DNA of 32,197 nt from an uncultured bacterium (GTDB lineage: Bacteria; Latescibacterota; UBA2968; UBA8231), in assembly GCA_937942165.1 (NCBI GenBank), contig CALDFW010000208.1, positions 1 through 32,197 of the forward strand, given 5' to 3'. Numbering within the stretch: position 1 is the first letter of the stretch; each line of letters starts with the position of its first letter. Shown here in pieces: positions 1 through 7,776 of this stretch. The notes beneath the pieces are model-generated. The model saw only the letters and a program-made list of their open reading frames with translations. It made no database searches and had not been told where the DNA came from. A program made the translations under genes and the position numbers.

Positions 1-480
1 TACGATCCCTCGATTCGGGTGCCGTTAATCGTCAAGCCGCCTAAGGGCTATGAAGGGGCGCGCGGCGCGACTAGCGACGCGTTGGTGAGCCTTGTGGACC
101 TGCTTCCCACGCTGCTGGACTTTGCCGGATTAGAGGGCGGCCACAGTTTGCCGGGTATCAGCCTGAAGCCGCTGTTTGAAGGAAAACCGTTGGCGCGCCA
201 ACGGCGCGCGACGCTGACGGAGTTTCTGTGGAAGGGCTCGGTCCATACTGCGATCCGTTCCCGAGACTGGAAGCTAGTCAATGGGCCACACGGTCGGGAA
301 CTGTATCACATCGCCGAAGATCCACACGAATTTAATAACTTGGCGGCAGACGGCCGCGCTGCGCCGCACTGTGCCGAATTAGAAGATGCTTGCCTAGAAG
401 AAACTCGTCTGGCTTCGCAGGGCTACGCGAGCCGCTACACTGAATTTGAGCGGCAGGACTGGGACCCGCTAACGATGTAG
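1..480 (+). CDS. Type I sulfatase, C-terminal fragment (cut by window start)
   Basis: The frame is open from base 1, so the listed start at base 19 is not a real initiation site and the N-terminal part with the formylglycine cysteine lies outside the window. What remains is the C-terminal part of an alkaline-phosphatase-fold sulfatase. It begins at the typical segment YDPSIRVPLIVKPP, followed by the family-typical SLVDLLPTLLDFAGL and PGISLKPLFEG. It ends with the WKLVNG...ELYHIAEDPHEFNNLA block that closes most sulfatases, where a product-like line of Asp/Glu-Pro-Glu-Asn is usual. The expected role is hydrolysis of a sulfate ester on a carbohydrate. Substrate and location cannot be judged without the N-terminus. 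It is the first gene of a cluster with another sulfatase 1.4 kb downstream. Confidence 0.9.
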   Translation, partial: YDPSIRVPLIVKPPKGYEGARGATSDALVSLVDLLPTLLDFAGLEGGHSLPGISLKPLFEGKPLARQRRATLTEFLWKGSVHTAIRSRDWKLVNGPHGRELYHIAEDPHEFNNLAADGRAAPHCAELEDACLEETRLASQGYASRYTEFERQDWDPLTM

Positions 481-585
481 CATCGCATTGAGAATGTGTT
501 CCAACGGTTTATCTGGCAATGATAGAAAAGATATTTTTCAATATTTGGACTCGGCTGGTTATATACCCAACAGTGAAATATATTA

Positions 586-600
586 GGCGTCCTCGACGCC
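586..600 (+). other. Perfect 6-bp hairpin in the leader of the metallolyase gene
   Basis: GGCGTC-CTC-GACGCC forms a perfect 6-bp stem with a 3-nt loop. It lies 106 bp after the sulfatase stop and 30 bp before the next start. No T-tract follows, so it is not a standard intrinsic terminator. It could stabilise the 5' end of the downstream message or be a small protein-binding dyad. The rest of the 150-bp gap (481-630) is AT-rich and may hold a promoter, but I could not pick convincing -35 and -10 boxes. Confidence 0.35.
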
Positions 601-630
601 GAAAGAATTTCATAACAGAGGAGACACACC

Positions 631-1833
631 GTGAGCGATCAGCCCTGGGAATCCGACCACTGGTCGGTGAGCCCCCACAACTTTGACCCCAATGTGATCG
701 TTGAGCCCCACCATGTCGAACTCCACGATATTACGATTCGCGACGGCGAAGAGTGCGCTGATCTTGCTTATAATGTCGACGATAAGGTCCGGATCGCCGA
801 GGCGCTGGCCACCGTAGGGGTGCGTCGGACCGAACTCTTTCTAACCGTTCCCGGCTGGCTCGAGGCGGTGCGAGCGATCCTGGCGCGGCAGCTGCCTCTA
901 GATGTGTATGTCGACTGGCATCCAGGCCGCGTCGAGAGGGCCATCGAACTCGGCGTGCGGCACATTATGGTTTGGTATTTGATAGGTGAGCATCAGCAGA
1001 TTCACTACCTCGGTAAATCTCGCGCCGAGTTAGAGCAGCAGGCGGCAGATCAGATCCAGGCGGCGGTTGCCGCTGGATGTCACGTGAATCTTTTCATGCC
1101 GGAATGCTCGCGGACTCCGCTGCAGCACATCCGCAGTGCTGTGGAGATGGCGCGCGATATGGGGGCCGGTGCCGTGACGATGGTGGATAGCTATGGCGTG
1201 ATGCGCCCCCCGGCGGTCCGTTATTTGGTGGGCAAGATGCGGGAGTGGAGCGGTCTCGATGTCGACGTGCACTGTCACAACGATTTCGGCTTGTCTACGG
1301 CTAACGTCTTGGCAGCCTACGACGCAGGGGCCGTGGGGCTGAATGTCTGCGTAAATGGCGTGGGCTACCGCGCTGGCAACGCTCCCCTAGACGAGGTCGC
1401 AACGGCGCTCCAAATCCTCTACGGCGTCGACACGGGCGTCGATCTCAAGCAGCTACCTTGGCTTAGCCGGCTCGTGGCCGACATAACGGGAATAGAACCA
1501 GGCTACTTCAAGCCGATCGTCGGCGATGGGGCCTTCAGCGTCGAGCGCTGGGGCGGCACGGTGAAGCTCGCCGCCGCGGGGCAGCGCCCGAAGGCCTTCG
1601 CTTTCGAACCCGAGGTTGTGGGGCGCACGCCTCGAGTCGTGGTCGGCAAGTGGAGTGATATGGGAGCCGTGGAGAAGACCCTTACCGACCTCGGGCTGAC
1701 CGCCACGCCCGACCAACTGCAGCAGATTCTGGTTACCTGCCAGCAGGCGGGCATCGCGCACCACCGACCGCTGAAGGATGATGAGGTCCTGTCGATCGCG
1801 CTGGCCGCCGGCGCCGTTTACGGGGATTCCTAG
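631..1833 (+). CDS. DRE-TIM metallolyase, homocitrate/isopropylmalate synthase-like
   Basis: This 400-aa HMGL-like protein begins at GTG 631, behind a good ribosome site (AGAGGAGA, 617-624). The TIM-barrel signature is clear: HDITIRDGEE stands for the usual DTTLRDGEQ, the metal-binding stretch VDVHCHNDFG matches HxHND, and GVGYRAGNAPLDEV matches the GxGERAGN loop. After the barrel, VVVGKWSDMGAVEKTLTDLG and a helical tail resemble the GKHSG region and subdomain of NifV-type homocitrate synthases. The long C-terminal regulatory domain of LeuA is absent. Two positions normally conserved in the acyl-CoA-condensing enzymes are changed: Glu of GERAGN to Tyr, and His of GKHSG to Trp. The fold is therefore sure, but the reaction (condensation, lyase or aldolase) is not. 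In this sulfatase cluster it may act on a sugar-derived oxo acid, which is inference. Confidence 0.85.
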   Translation: MSDQPWESDHWSVSPHNFDPNVIVEPHHVELHDITIRDGEECADLAYNVDDKVRIAEALATVGVRRTELFLTVPGWLEAVRAILARQLPLDVYVDWHPGRVERAIELGVRHIMVWYLIGEHQQIHYLGKSRAELEQQAADQIQAAVAAGCHVNLFMPECSRTPLQHIRSAVEMARDMGAGAVTMVDSYGVMRPPAVRYLVGKMREWSGLDVDVHCHNDFGLSTANVLAAYDAGAVGLNVCVNGVGYRAGNAPLDEVATALQILYGVDTGVDLKQLPWLSRLVADITGIEPGYFKPIVGDGAFSVERWGGTVKLAAAGQRPKAFAFEPEVVGRTPRVVVGKWSDMGAVEKTLTDLGLTATPDQLQQILVTCQQAGIAHHRPLKDDEVLSIALAAGAVYGDS

Positions 1834-1880
1834 CCGTGGCCTAGGCGCGACTCTGGCCTGTATTCCTTAGGGAAACGTGT

Positions 1881-3203
1881 ATGAATACCCACCCCAACAT
1901 GCTGTTTATCATGACCGACCAGCAGCACGCCACGATGATGAGCTGTGCTGGCAATACGCAGTTACAGACCCCGGCGATGGATCAATTGGCGCACGATGGT
2001 ATCCGCTTTGAAAACGCCTATTGCACAAATCCCGTGTGCGTTGCCAGTCGCACGAGCATGGCGACCGGTATGATGCCGGGCCGGCTGGGTGCGAATGATA
2101 ATGGACCGGGCATGGAGATTGAAGCACTGCCCAGAGAAGTCGATCAGTGCTCACTGGGCAAGATGGTCAAGGCGGCTGGCTATGATACGTTTTACGGCGG
2201 CAAGGTGCATATGTGCCAAGCGCTGCATCCAGAAGTGGCGGGCTATGACGCGTATTTCCCCGATGATCGGGAGGCGCTGCCGGGCGCCTGCGTGGATTTT
2301 ATCCGCAAGAAAAGAGATCGCCCGTTCTTTGCGGTGGCCTCGTTTATCAACCCCCATGATATCTGCTTTGCACACCGCGCCCATAACGGCATAGATACGC
2401 ACGGAGTGCTCGAATTATACAGAGAAGCGGCAGCGCTGCCTCTGGATCAATTGCCCCCTCTTCCCGACAACTATGCGATACCGCAGGGTGAACCTTCCGC
2501 GGTCGATGCGCATGCCAGCACTACAGCCATTACGCCTTCTGGCACGATGCGGCGGGAATACGATGAAAGGGATTGGCGGATTAACCGCTGGATATACCAT
2601 CGACTGACTGAGCAGGTCGATCGGCATATTGGCCTTATTTTGGACGGCCTGAAAGAGGCCGGGCTCGAAAAAGATACCCTCATTCTATTTGTCAGTGATC
2701 ATGGCAATATGGATGCAAGTCACCGCCTGGCATCCAAGGGATTCTACTATGATGAGTCGGTTCGCGTGCCGTTCATTATGAAATATGAGGGGGAGATCTC
2801 CGGCGGTAGGACAGATCGAAGCCACCTGATTTCAACCGGACTAGATATCCTACCAACGATCTGCGATTACGCTGGCATCGAGAAACCGACGCACCTCTTA
2901 GGCGATAGCCTGCGTCCGCTTGCCAGCGGAGAGGACGTCGATCAGTGGCGTTCCTATGTGGTTTCGGAGAACGGTTGGTTTCGCATGGTTCGGAGTTCAA
3001 AATTTAAATACAGCGTGGCCCGTGCAGCAGGTGGACAAGAATGTCTGGTTGATATGAATAACGACCGGGGCGAAATGCAGAACCTAGTGCTGGATCCTCT
3101 ATTCCATAACGAGCTGGTTGCGCATCGCAGGCTTCTGGCAGAATGGATTGAGATCTCTGGAGATAAAGAGGGCGCGCACTATACCAGAGACGAGAACATA
3201 TAA
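1881..3203 (+). CDS. Type I sulfatase (440 aa)
   Basis: Complete arylsulfatase-like hydrolase starting at ATG 1881, 47 bp after the metallolyase, with a weak ribosome site (AGGGA). The N-terminus NMLFIMTDQQ gives the metal-binding Asp (D13). Residues PVCVASRTSMATG carry the cysteine (C53) that must become formylglycine. The core is C-x-A-x-R rather than the commoner C-x-P-x-R, a variant still expected to be matured. VSDHGN supplies the second metal-binding pair D273-H274. The C-terminal part has the family-typical STGLDILPTICDYAGI and a closing VDMNNDRGEMQNL line. No signal peptide is visible, because the protein starts directly with the first strand, so it looks cytoplasmic or needs another route. 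It probably removes sulfate from an imported saccharide. The exact substrate cannot be read from the sequence. Confidence 0.93.
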   Translation: MNTHPNMLFIMTDQQHATMMSCAGNTQLQTPAMDQLAHDGIRFENAYCTNPVCVASRTSMATGMMPGRLGANDNGPGMEIEALPREVDQCSLGKMVKAAGYDTFYGGKVHMCQALHPEVAGYDAYFPDDREALPGACVDFIRKKRDRPFFAVASFINPHDICFAHRAHNGIDTHGVLELYREAAALPLDQLPPLPDNYAIPQGEPSAVDAHASTTAITPSGTMRREYDERDWRINRWIYHRLTEQVDRHIGLILDGLKEAGLEKDTLILFVSDHGNMDASHRLASKGFYYDESVRVPFIMKYEGEISGGRTDRSHLISTGLDILPTICDYAGIEKPTHLLGDSLRPLASGEDVDQWRSYVVSENGWFRMVRSSKFKYSVARAAGGQECLVDMNNDRGEMQNLVLDPLFHNELVAHRRLLAEWIEISGDKEGAHYTRDENI

Positions 3204-3295
3204 TATCGCTTGGCGCGGCTGCTAAAGGAATGTGATGAGGGAAAGCTATAGTATGAACAACCTGCATACAGCGCCCGCCCAATGGAGGGGGTAGC

Positions 3296-4897
3296 ATGGA
3301 GAAATTAGACGAGTCTAACGCTGGCCTGAATCGCCGTGATGCGCTCAAAGGCATGACGGCGGTTAGCCTGGCGCTTGCTACGGGGGCATACGGTGTGCCG
3401 GACGCCCCCATTTCCTCATCGCGTTCCAGTGCGACAGGGCGAGATCGGATCCGGAGCGAAAACGCGCACTCCGGCACGCGCGACTGGCTTCTGACCAACG
3501 TCGACGTCGTTATGAACGAACCTGTGGAACTTTGGCGTTCCCCGCGCATTGAGGGCTACTGCTCTGCCACGAGCGTGGCTGCGGGGGAAACGCTCAAGGT
3601 CATGGTGAGCACCAATCCGGTCTCTGAGTTCTGCTTGGAAATCTTCCGCACGGGCTACTACGGCGGAACCGGCGGGCGTTTTATGAAGCGTTTTGACTCT
3701 TTACAGGGAAAGACGCAGGCCGATCCCCCCGTCGGCGAAAACCGTCTACGCGAATGCCAGTGGGAACCGTCGGTGGAATTTGAAATTCCCGACGATTGGC
3801 TGAGCGGCGTCTATCTGGGCAAACTCACGGCCAAGGAGGGGGGCGTGCAGAGTTATGTCATTTTCGTTGTGCGCGACGACAGGCCCTGCGATTTGCTTTT
3901 TCAGTGCAGCGACATGACCTGGGCCTGCTACAATAGCTGGCCTACCAACGAATGGTCTCTCTATCACAACGACGCCAACGGCTACGCGGGACATTTGGGA
4001 AGAAAAGAGTGGAGCACGGACGCCAATGATACCGGGTGGGTAAGTTTTGACCGTCCGTACGCCCATTTTTGTCAGGACCATCTCGTCGATAGACCTTCCT
4101 CCGTGGGGTCGGGCGAGTTTCTACTTTGGGAGTTCCCCCTGTCCTACTGGATTGAGCAGCAGGGCTACGACGTGTCGTATATCTCCAATGTGGATACGCA
4201 CACGGACGGACTGGGATTGCAGCGCGCGAAAGGTTTTATCTCCGTAGGCCATGACGAGTATTGGACGCGGGAGATGTATGATCACGTCGGTGCGGCCCGA
4301 GATGCGGGCGTCAACTTGGCTTTTCTGAGCGGTAATTCAGTTTGGGGCGTGGTGCCCTTGCTGCCTTCCGCCCAAGGGCAAGCCCATCGGGTCATGCGAC
4401 GCGAAGACAAGTTCCTTGGTCCAGAACTTAGCAAGATGCTGGACGAGCGACGCGGCGTTGCTGCCAAGTATCCAGCGGGGCCGGACGGAGCGCTGCTTAT
4501 GGGAGGACGCACCGCCGGCATTGGCGGAGGCGCTTGGACCTGTACCAATGCCGGGCACTGGCTGTATGAAGGCACGGGCATGAAGAACGGCGATACGGTC
4601 CAAGGTCTGGTGGGCTGGGAATGGCATGGCTCTCCTGCACGCGGTTTGCCGAGTCTGGAAGTGATAGCCGAGGGTCCTATGCTGCCTGAACATCCGTTGT
4701 ATAGCCCTCATGCGGCAACGATCTACGATGGACCCAAGGGAAACGTCGTCTTTAACGCTGGGACGATCTGGTGGGCGCAAGGGTTGTCGTCGCCTCCCGG
4801 TCACGTATTACCCGGACACCACCATGCCAAACCGCAGGGACCGGATCCGCGCGTGCAGCGCATAATGGCGAATGTATTCAACCGGTTTATCCGCTAA
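3296..4897 (+). CDS. DMFase beta-subunit-like protein with Tat signal
   Basis: This 533-aa protein starts at ATG 3296, 8 bp behind a strong ribosome site (GGAGGGGG). The N-terminus has NRRDALKG followed by a weakly hydrophobic stretch, a twin-arginine export signal, implying a folded and probably metal-bearing exported protein. The body matches the N,N-dimethylformamidase large-subunit-like family: an N-terminal beta-sandwich with the motif EIFRTGYYGGTGGR, then the domain with WACYNSWPTNEWSLY, SYISNVDTHTDG, SVGHDEYWTREM and GLVGWEWHGSP. The characterised enzyme holds a mononuclear iron with two Tyr and one Glu. Y295 (SYISN), Y322 (HDEYW) and E442 (GWEWH) are candidate equivalents, but this assignment is mine and unverified. 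The true substrate is unknown and DMF itself is unlikely. Lying among sulfatases, it may release an amide or another substituent from a glycan. Confidence 0.8.
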   Translation: MEKLDESNAGLNRRDALKGMTAVSLALATGAYGVPDAPISSSRSSATGRDRIRSENAHSGTRDWLLTNVDVVMNEPVELWRSPRIEGYCSATSVAAGETLKVMVSTNPVSEFCLEIFRTGYYGGTGGRFMKRFDSLQGKTQADPPVGENRLRECQWEPSVEFEIPDDWLSGVYLGKLTAKEGGVQSYVIFVVRDDRPCDLLFQCSDMTWACYNSWPTNEWSLYHNDANGYAGHLGRKEWSTDANDTGWVSFDRPYAHFCQDHLVDRPSSVGSGEFLLWEFPLSYWIEQQGYDVSYISNVDTHTDGLGLQRAKGFISVGHDEYWTREMYDHVGAARDAGVNLAFLSGNSVWGVVPLLPSAQGQAHRVMRREDKFLGPELSKMLDERRGVAAKYPAGPDGALLMGGRTAGIGGGAWTCTNAGHWLYEGTGMKNGDTVQGLVGWEWHGSPARGLPSLEVIAEGPMLPEHPLYSPHAATIYDGPKGNVVFNAGTIWWAQGLSSPPGHVLPGHHHAKPQGPDPRVQRIMANVFNRFIR

Positions 4898-4907
4898 TCT
4901 CCAGCAT

Positions 4908-5453
4908 ATGAATAACGAAAAAATACCGCAGCTGAGAATGATGATTTCAGACGTTTCGGACTGGGCGATGGACTGGGCGTTACCGGTTGGCTATGAAATA
5001 GTGACCTACTCCGACGGTCTGGAGGGGGAGTGGCTTACGATCATCAATGCGTCTTTTGATAAGCAATTTACGATCGATGATTGGCAGAGGTTAATACTCG
5101 ATAGAGAGGGCTATCGTTCGGATCGGGTTTTCTTTGTCAGGGAAAAATCGAGTGGGGCCATATGTGCGACCGCATCGGCCGTCAGAGGAGGCGGAGCAGA
5201 ACACGGATACCTTCACTTTGTGGGGGTGCGACCCGAATGGGCCGGCCGCAAACTGGGCTTCTACGCTTCCTGCGCAGCAACAGAATCATTCAGGGCTGAT
5301 CGCTGCACCGACGCTGCACTTAACACGGATGCTCACCGTCTGGCCGCACTAAAGACCTACCTGCGGATAGGATATCGGCCAGAGCCCCGGCACGAAGCGC
5401 ATGCCGCAATATGGGCAAGGGCGCTCGAAGAGATCGGATTTGAGCTCCCGTAA
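4908..5453 (+). CDS. GNAT-family N-acetyltransferase
   Basis: A 181-aa protein if started at ATG 4908. The track start at 4872 would overlap the previous gene by 26 bp and add 12 residues with no ribosome site. Neither start has a good Shine-Dalgarno, so the choice rests on avoiding the overlap. The acetyl-CoA-binding signature appears as LHFVGVRPEWAGRKLG, with the expected beta-strand, V-x-P and the glycine-bearing pyrophosphate loop. It is followed by the helix and the ALNTDAHRLAALKTYLRIGY segment, which is the typical end of a GNAT domain. The protein should transfer an acetyl group from acetyl-CoA to an amine, acceptor unknown. It lacks signal or membrane segments and so is cytoplasmic. 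It probably shares a transcript with the DMFase-like gene. Confidence 0.82.
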   Translation: MNNEKIPQLRMMISDVSDWAMDWALPVGYEIVTYSDGLEGEWLTIINASFDKQFTIDDWQRLILDREGYRSDRVFFVREKSSGAICATASAVRGGGAEHGYLHFVGVRPEWAGRKLGFYASCAATESFRADRCTDAALNTDAHRLAALKTYLRIGYRPEPRHEAHAAIWARALEEIGFELP

Positions 5454-5475
5454 AACTGACCGTGCGCAGCGCGGT

Positions 5476-5504
5476 TTGTCGCTTGCAACCGTAAGAACTA
5501 TGTT
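5476..5504 (+). promoter_or_regulatory. Candidate sigma70-type promoter for the transport locus
   Basis: TTGTCG and TATGTT are separated by 17 bp, each with four of six matches to the -35 and -10 consensus. They lie in the 86-bp gap between the acetyltransferase and the binding-protein gene, with a predicted start about 30 bp before ATG 5540. This fits a new transcription unit but rests on sequence match alone. Confidence 0.35.
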
Positions 5505-5539
5505 CGGATTTTGCGTGGACAGTCGAAATATGCTAGGCA

Positions 5540-7588
5540 ATGGCCGAGAGGAATAGAATATTGATGGGGTTTCGATTCGATTTGATCGCTGCTCTGCTGG
5601 TGGTGGGGGCGCTCTTTTGCTGGGGGTGTGGGGAGAATGAGTCCCATAGCGCACAGCGCGAAAAAGCCGAGGTTGTCATACCGATCGCGGCAGACGAGCG
5701 CGCCCTATCCGGTGGTGATATTCCGGTAGAGGCGTGGCCGGAGAGCTGGTTTCAGCCGCCGCGCAGGGCATCTCAGATCGGCTTGACTGAATTTAAGCAA
5801 TCGCCCTTACTCGATTCACTCGTTGCCGCGGGCGAACTGCCACCGGTGGTCGAGCGCCTGCCGGACGATCCCATCGTGGTTTATCCCATAAACGAAATAG
5901 GTCGGCACGGCGGCACGGCGCGGCTCTTTTACGCCGGCGAGCAGCTGATCAACGTGCCCGAAGGGGCGCTGCGTCCGGGGCCGCAGATGCGGTTGAACCT
6001 GCCCAATTTCGCCCAAAAGGTGGAATACAGCGACGACGCTAAGTCGCTGCGCGTTTTCCTGCGGCCCGGTCACAAGTGGTCCGACGGCCACCCGATTACG
6101 GCGGACGATTATCTGTTCTGGTTTAACCATGTCCTCATGAATAAGGAACTCACGCCCGTGGTCGAAGCCCGGTTCAAAGGGGCGCGCATAGAAAAGCACG
6201 GAGACTACAGCTTTAGCTATCACTTTCCGCAGTCGATGCCGCTCTTCGTGAATCACCTGGCACATAACAGCTCGCGCTTGGCCATGCCAGCCCACTTTAT
6301 GCGGCGCTACCATCCGGCGTTTACCGATGAGGCGCAGCTGGAGAGCGAAGCGGAAGAGTTGGGCTTGCAGGACTGGCGCGTCTATTTCCAAGCCGTCAAC
6401 AATACGCGCGACCTGCTGTACTTTGGTCGTCCCGTCGATACGGCCTACGTGTTAGTCAGCCGAACGTCGACGCGCTCTTCGCTGCGGCGAAATCCCTACT
6501 ACCCGAAGGTGGATCCCGAGGGCAATCAATTGCCCTATATCGATTACCTAGAAGTGCAGCGGGTCGACACGCCCGAAATTATGACGGCTAGGGCGGCAAC
6601 CGGGCAGATCGACTTTGCCGGACGTCAGTTTATGACGGCCGATATTCCGCTCTTTAAGCGCTTTGAGGAGAGCAACGGCTATTCCACCTATGTTTGGCCC
6701 CGTCCCTATGGTTCTGATGTGGTCCTACAATTCAACTTGAACCATCCCGACATCGTGCTGCGCGAGATTTTCCAGGACGTGCGATTTCGCCGCGCTATGT
6801 CGCTGGCCATTAACCGGTCTGAAATCAACGATATTGCCTATTTTGGCCACGGCGTGCCGCGGCAGCTGACCGTAGTGCCCTCCAGCCAGTATTTTGAGCC
6901 AGAGTTTGCCCGTGCATACGCGGCGTTTGATCCGCAAAAGGCCCAAGCTCTCTTAGATGAGATGAATCTCGTAGATCGCGACGGCGACGGCAGTCGAGAC
7001 CGCCCCGATGGCAAGCCGCTGCAGATTACCATAGAGTACATGGAGGGAGAGACTCCCAAGCAAATCACCTTGGATTTGGTGACGGCTTACTGGCGCGAAG
7101 TGGGCGTAAATGTGAACCTCAAACAGATCAGCGGCACGCTGCAGCGCATTCGCGCTCGAGCGGGTATTATGGACATGACGATCTGGCACGCCGATCGCAA
7201 CGCCGATATTCTATTTCCCATCGAACCATACTGGTACGTGCCGGTTAATCAGGGCTGGGAGCAGAGTCAGTGGTCGTCTTGGACGCGATGGTATTTCACG
7301 GATGGGACGCGTGGCGAAGAGCCCCCCGAAGAAATTAAAGAACTGATCGAGTGGTGGGAAACGCTGAGACGTGCCACGGACGAACAGGTGCGCGTTGAGA
7401 TGGGCAAGAAAATTCTGCGCAGTCAGGCGGAGAATCTGTGGGCGCTCGGCGTTATTGGACTGGGGCCGCACCCCATTGTCGTAAGCAACGACCTGCGCAA
7501 TGTGCCGCACTATGGCTATTGGGGGTGGGACTCGCGCTGGTCCTGGCCCTATTTCCCCGAGACTTGGTATCTGCAGCGAGGTGGTTGA
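5540..7588 (+). CDS. ABC transporter substrate-binding protein, SBP_bac_5 (peptide/opine type)
   Basis: This 682-aa exported binding protein of the DppA/OppA-like family 5 begins at ATG 5540. ATG 5564 is equally plausible, because GAGAGGA lies at 5547-5553 and the signal peptide follows directly. The hydrophobic segment ends in ALFCWGCGEN. The cysteine could be lipidated, but Cys at -3 is a poor lipobox, so lipoprotein status is uncertain. Family features are the stretch SDDAKSLRVFLRPGHKWSDG near residue 164 followed by ITADDYLFWF, the RFRRAMSLAINR block, and VDRDGDGSRDRPDG, the Asp-rich loop common before the last lobe. At 682 aa it is longer than typical DppA (about 500 aa). No peptide-type permeases or ATPases follow. 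The next genes are sugar-type (CUT1) components, so its partner translocator is not encoded here. Confidence 0.92.
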   Translation: MAERNRILMGFRFDLIAALLVVGALFCWGCGENESHSAQREKAEVVIPIAADERALSGGDIPVEAWPESWFQPPRRASQIGLTEFKQSPLLDSLVAAGELPPVVERLPDDPIVVYPINEIGRHGGTARLFYAGEQLINVPEGALRPGPQMRLNLPNFAQKVEYSDDAKSLRVFLRPGHKWSDGHPITADDYLFWFNHVLMNKELTPVVEARFKGARIEKHGDYSFSYHFPQSMPLFVNHLAHNSSRLAMPAHFMRRYHPAFTDEAQLESEAEELGLQDWRVYFQAVNNTRDLLYFGRPVDTAYVLVSRTSTRSSLRRNPYYPKVDPEGNQLPYIDYLEVQRVDTPEIMTARAATGQIDFAGRQFMTADIPLFKRFEESNGYSTYVWPRPYGSDVVLQFNLNHPDIVLREIFQDVRFRRAMSLAINRSEINDIAYFGHGVPRQLTVVPSSQYFEPEFARAYAAFDPQKAQALLDEMNLVDRDGDGSRDRPDGKPLQITIEYMEGETPKQITLDLVTAYWREVGVNVNLKQISGTLQRIRARAGIMDMTIWHADRNADILFPIEPYWYVPVNQGWEQSQWSSWTRWYFTDGTRGEEPPEEIKELIEWWETLRRATDEQVRVEMGKKILRSQAENLWALGVIGLGPHPIVVSNDLRNVPHYGYWGWDSRWSWPYFPETWYLQRGG

Positions 7589-7643
7589 TACGCCTTAGTA
7601 CGCGGCATCTGTTTTTTGCGCACAGGGCCGCTTGGTTTTGGCG

Positions 7644-7657
7644 AGATAGTGCTATCT
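7644..7657. promoter_or_regulatory. Dyad AGATAG-TG-CTATCT, candidate operator
   Basis: Two perfect 6-bp arms surround a 2-bp centre within the 188-bp gap between the two binding-protein genes. There is no T-tract typical of a terminator beyond TTTT. It may be an operator for the downstream permease fusion. No other copy was noticed in the window. The rest of the gap shows no clear promoter, although it is unusually long for an operon interior. Confidence 0.25.
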
Positions 7658-7776
7658 TTTGGCGCGTTTGCGCGGGTTCGGTCGGTATACATTGCGTATC
7701 TTTCCTCTCGCGCTCTATGCCGCAGCTGTGTAGCGGGTTCCCAACGGGTTTTACATTCTCAACTAACCTACTCCTT

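Noticed and set aside
3004-3549. Minus-strand 181-aa ORF spanning the sulfatase/DMFase-like junction
   Set aside because: It is a shadow of two well-supported + strand genes and its composition is not protein-like.
7438-7776. 113-codon N-terminal extension of the fused permease frame
   Set aside because: It overlaps the end of the preceding binding-protein gene by 151 bp, and a good signal peptide begins at ATG 7777. The open frame upstream looks like chance.
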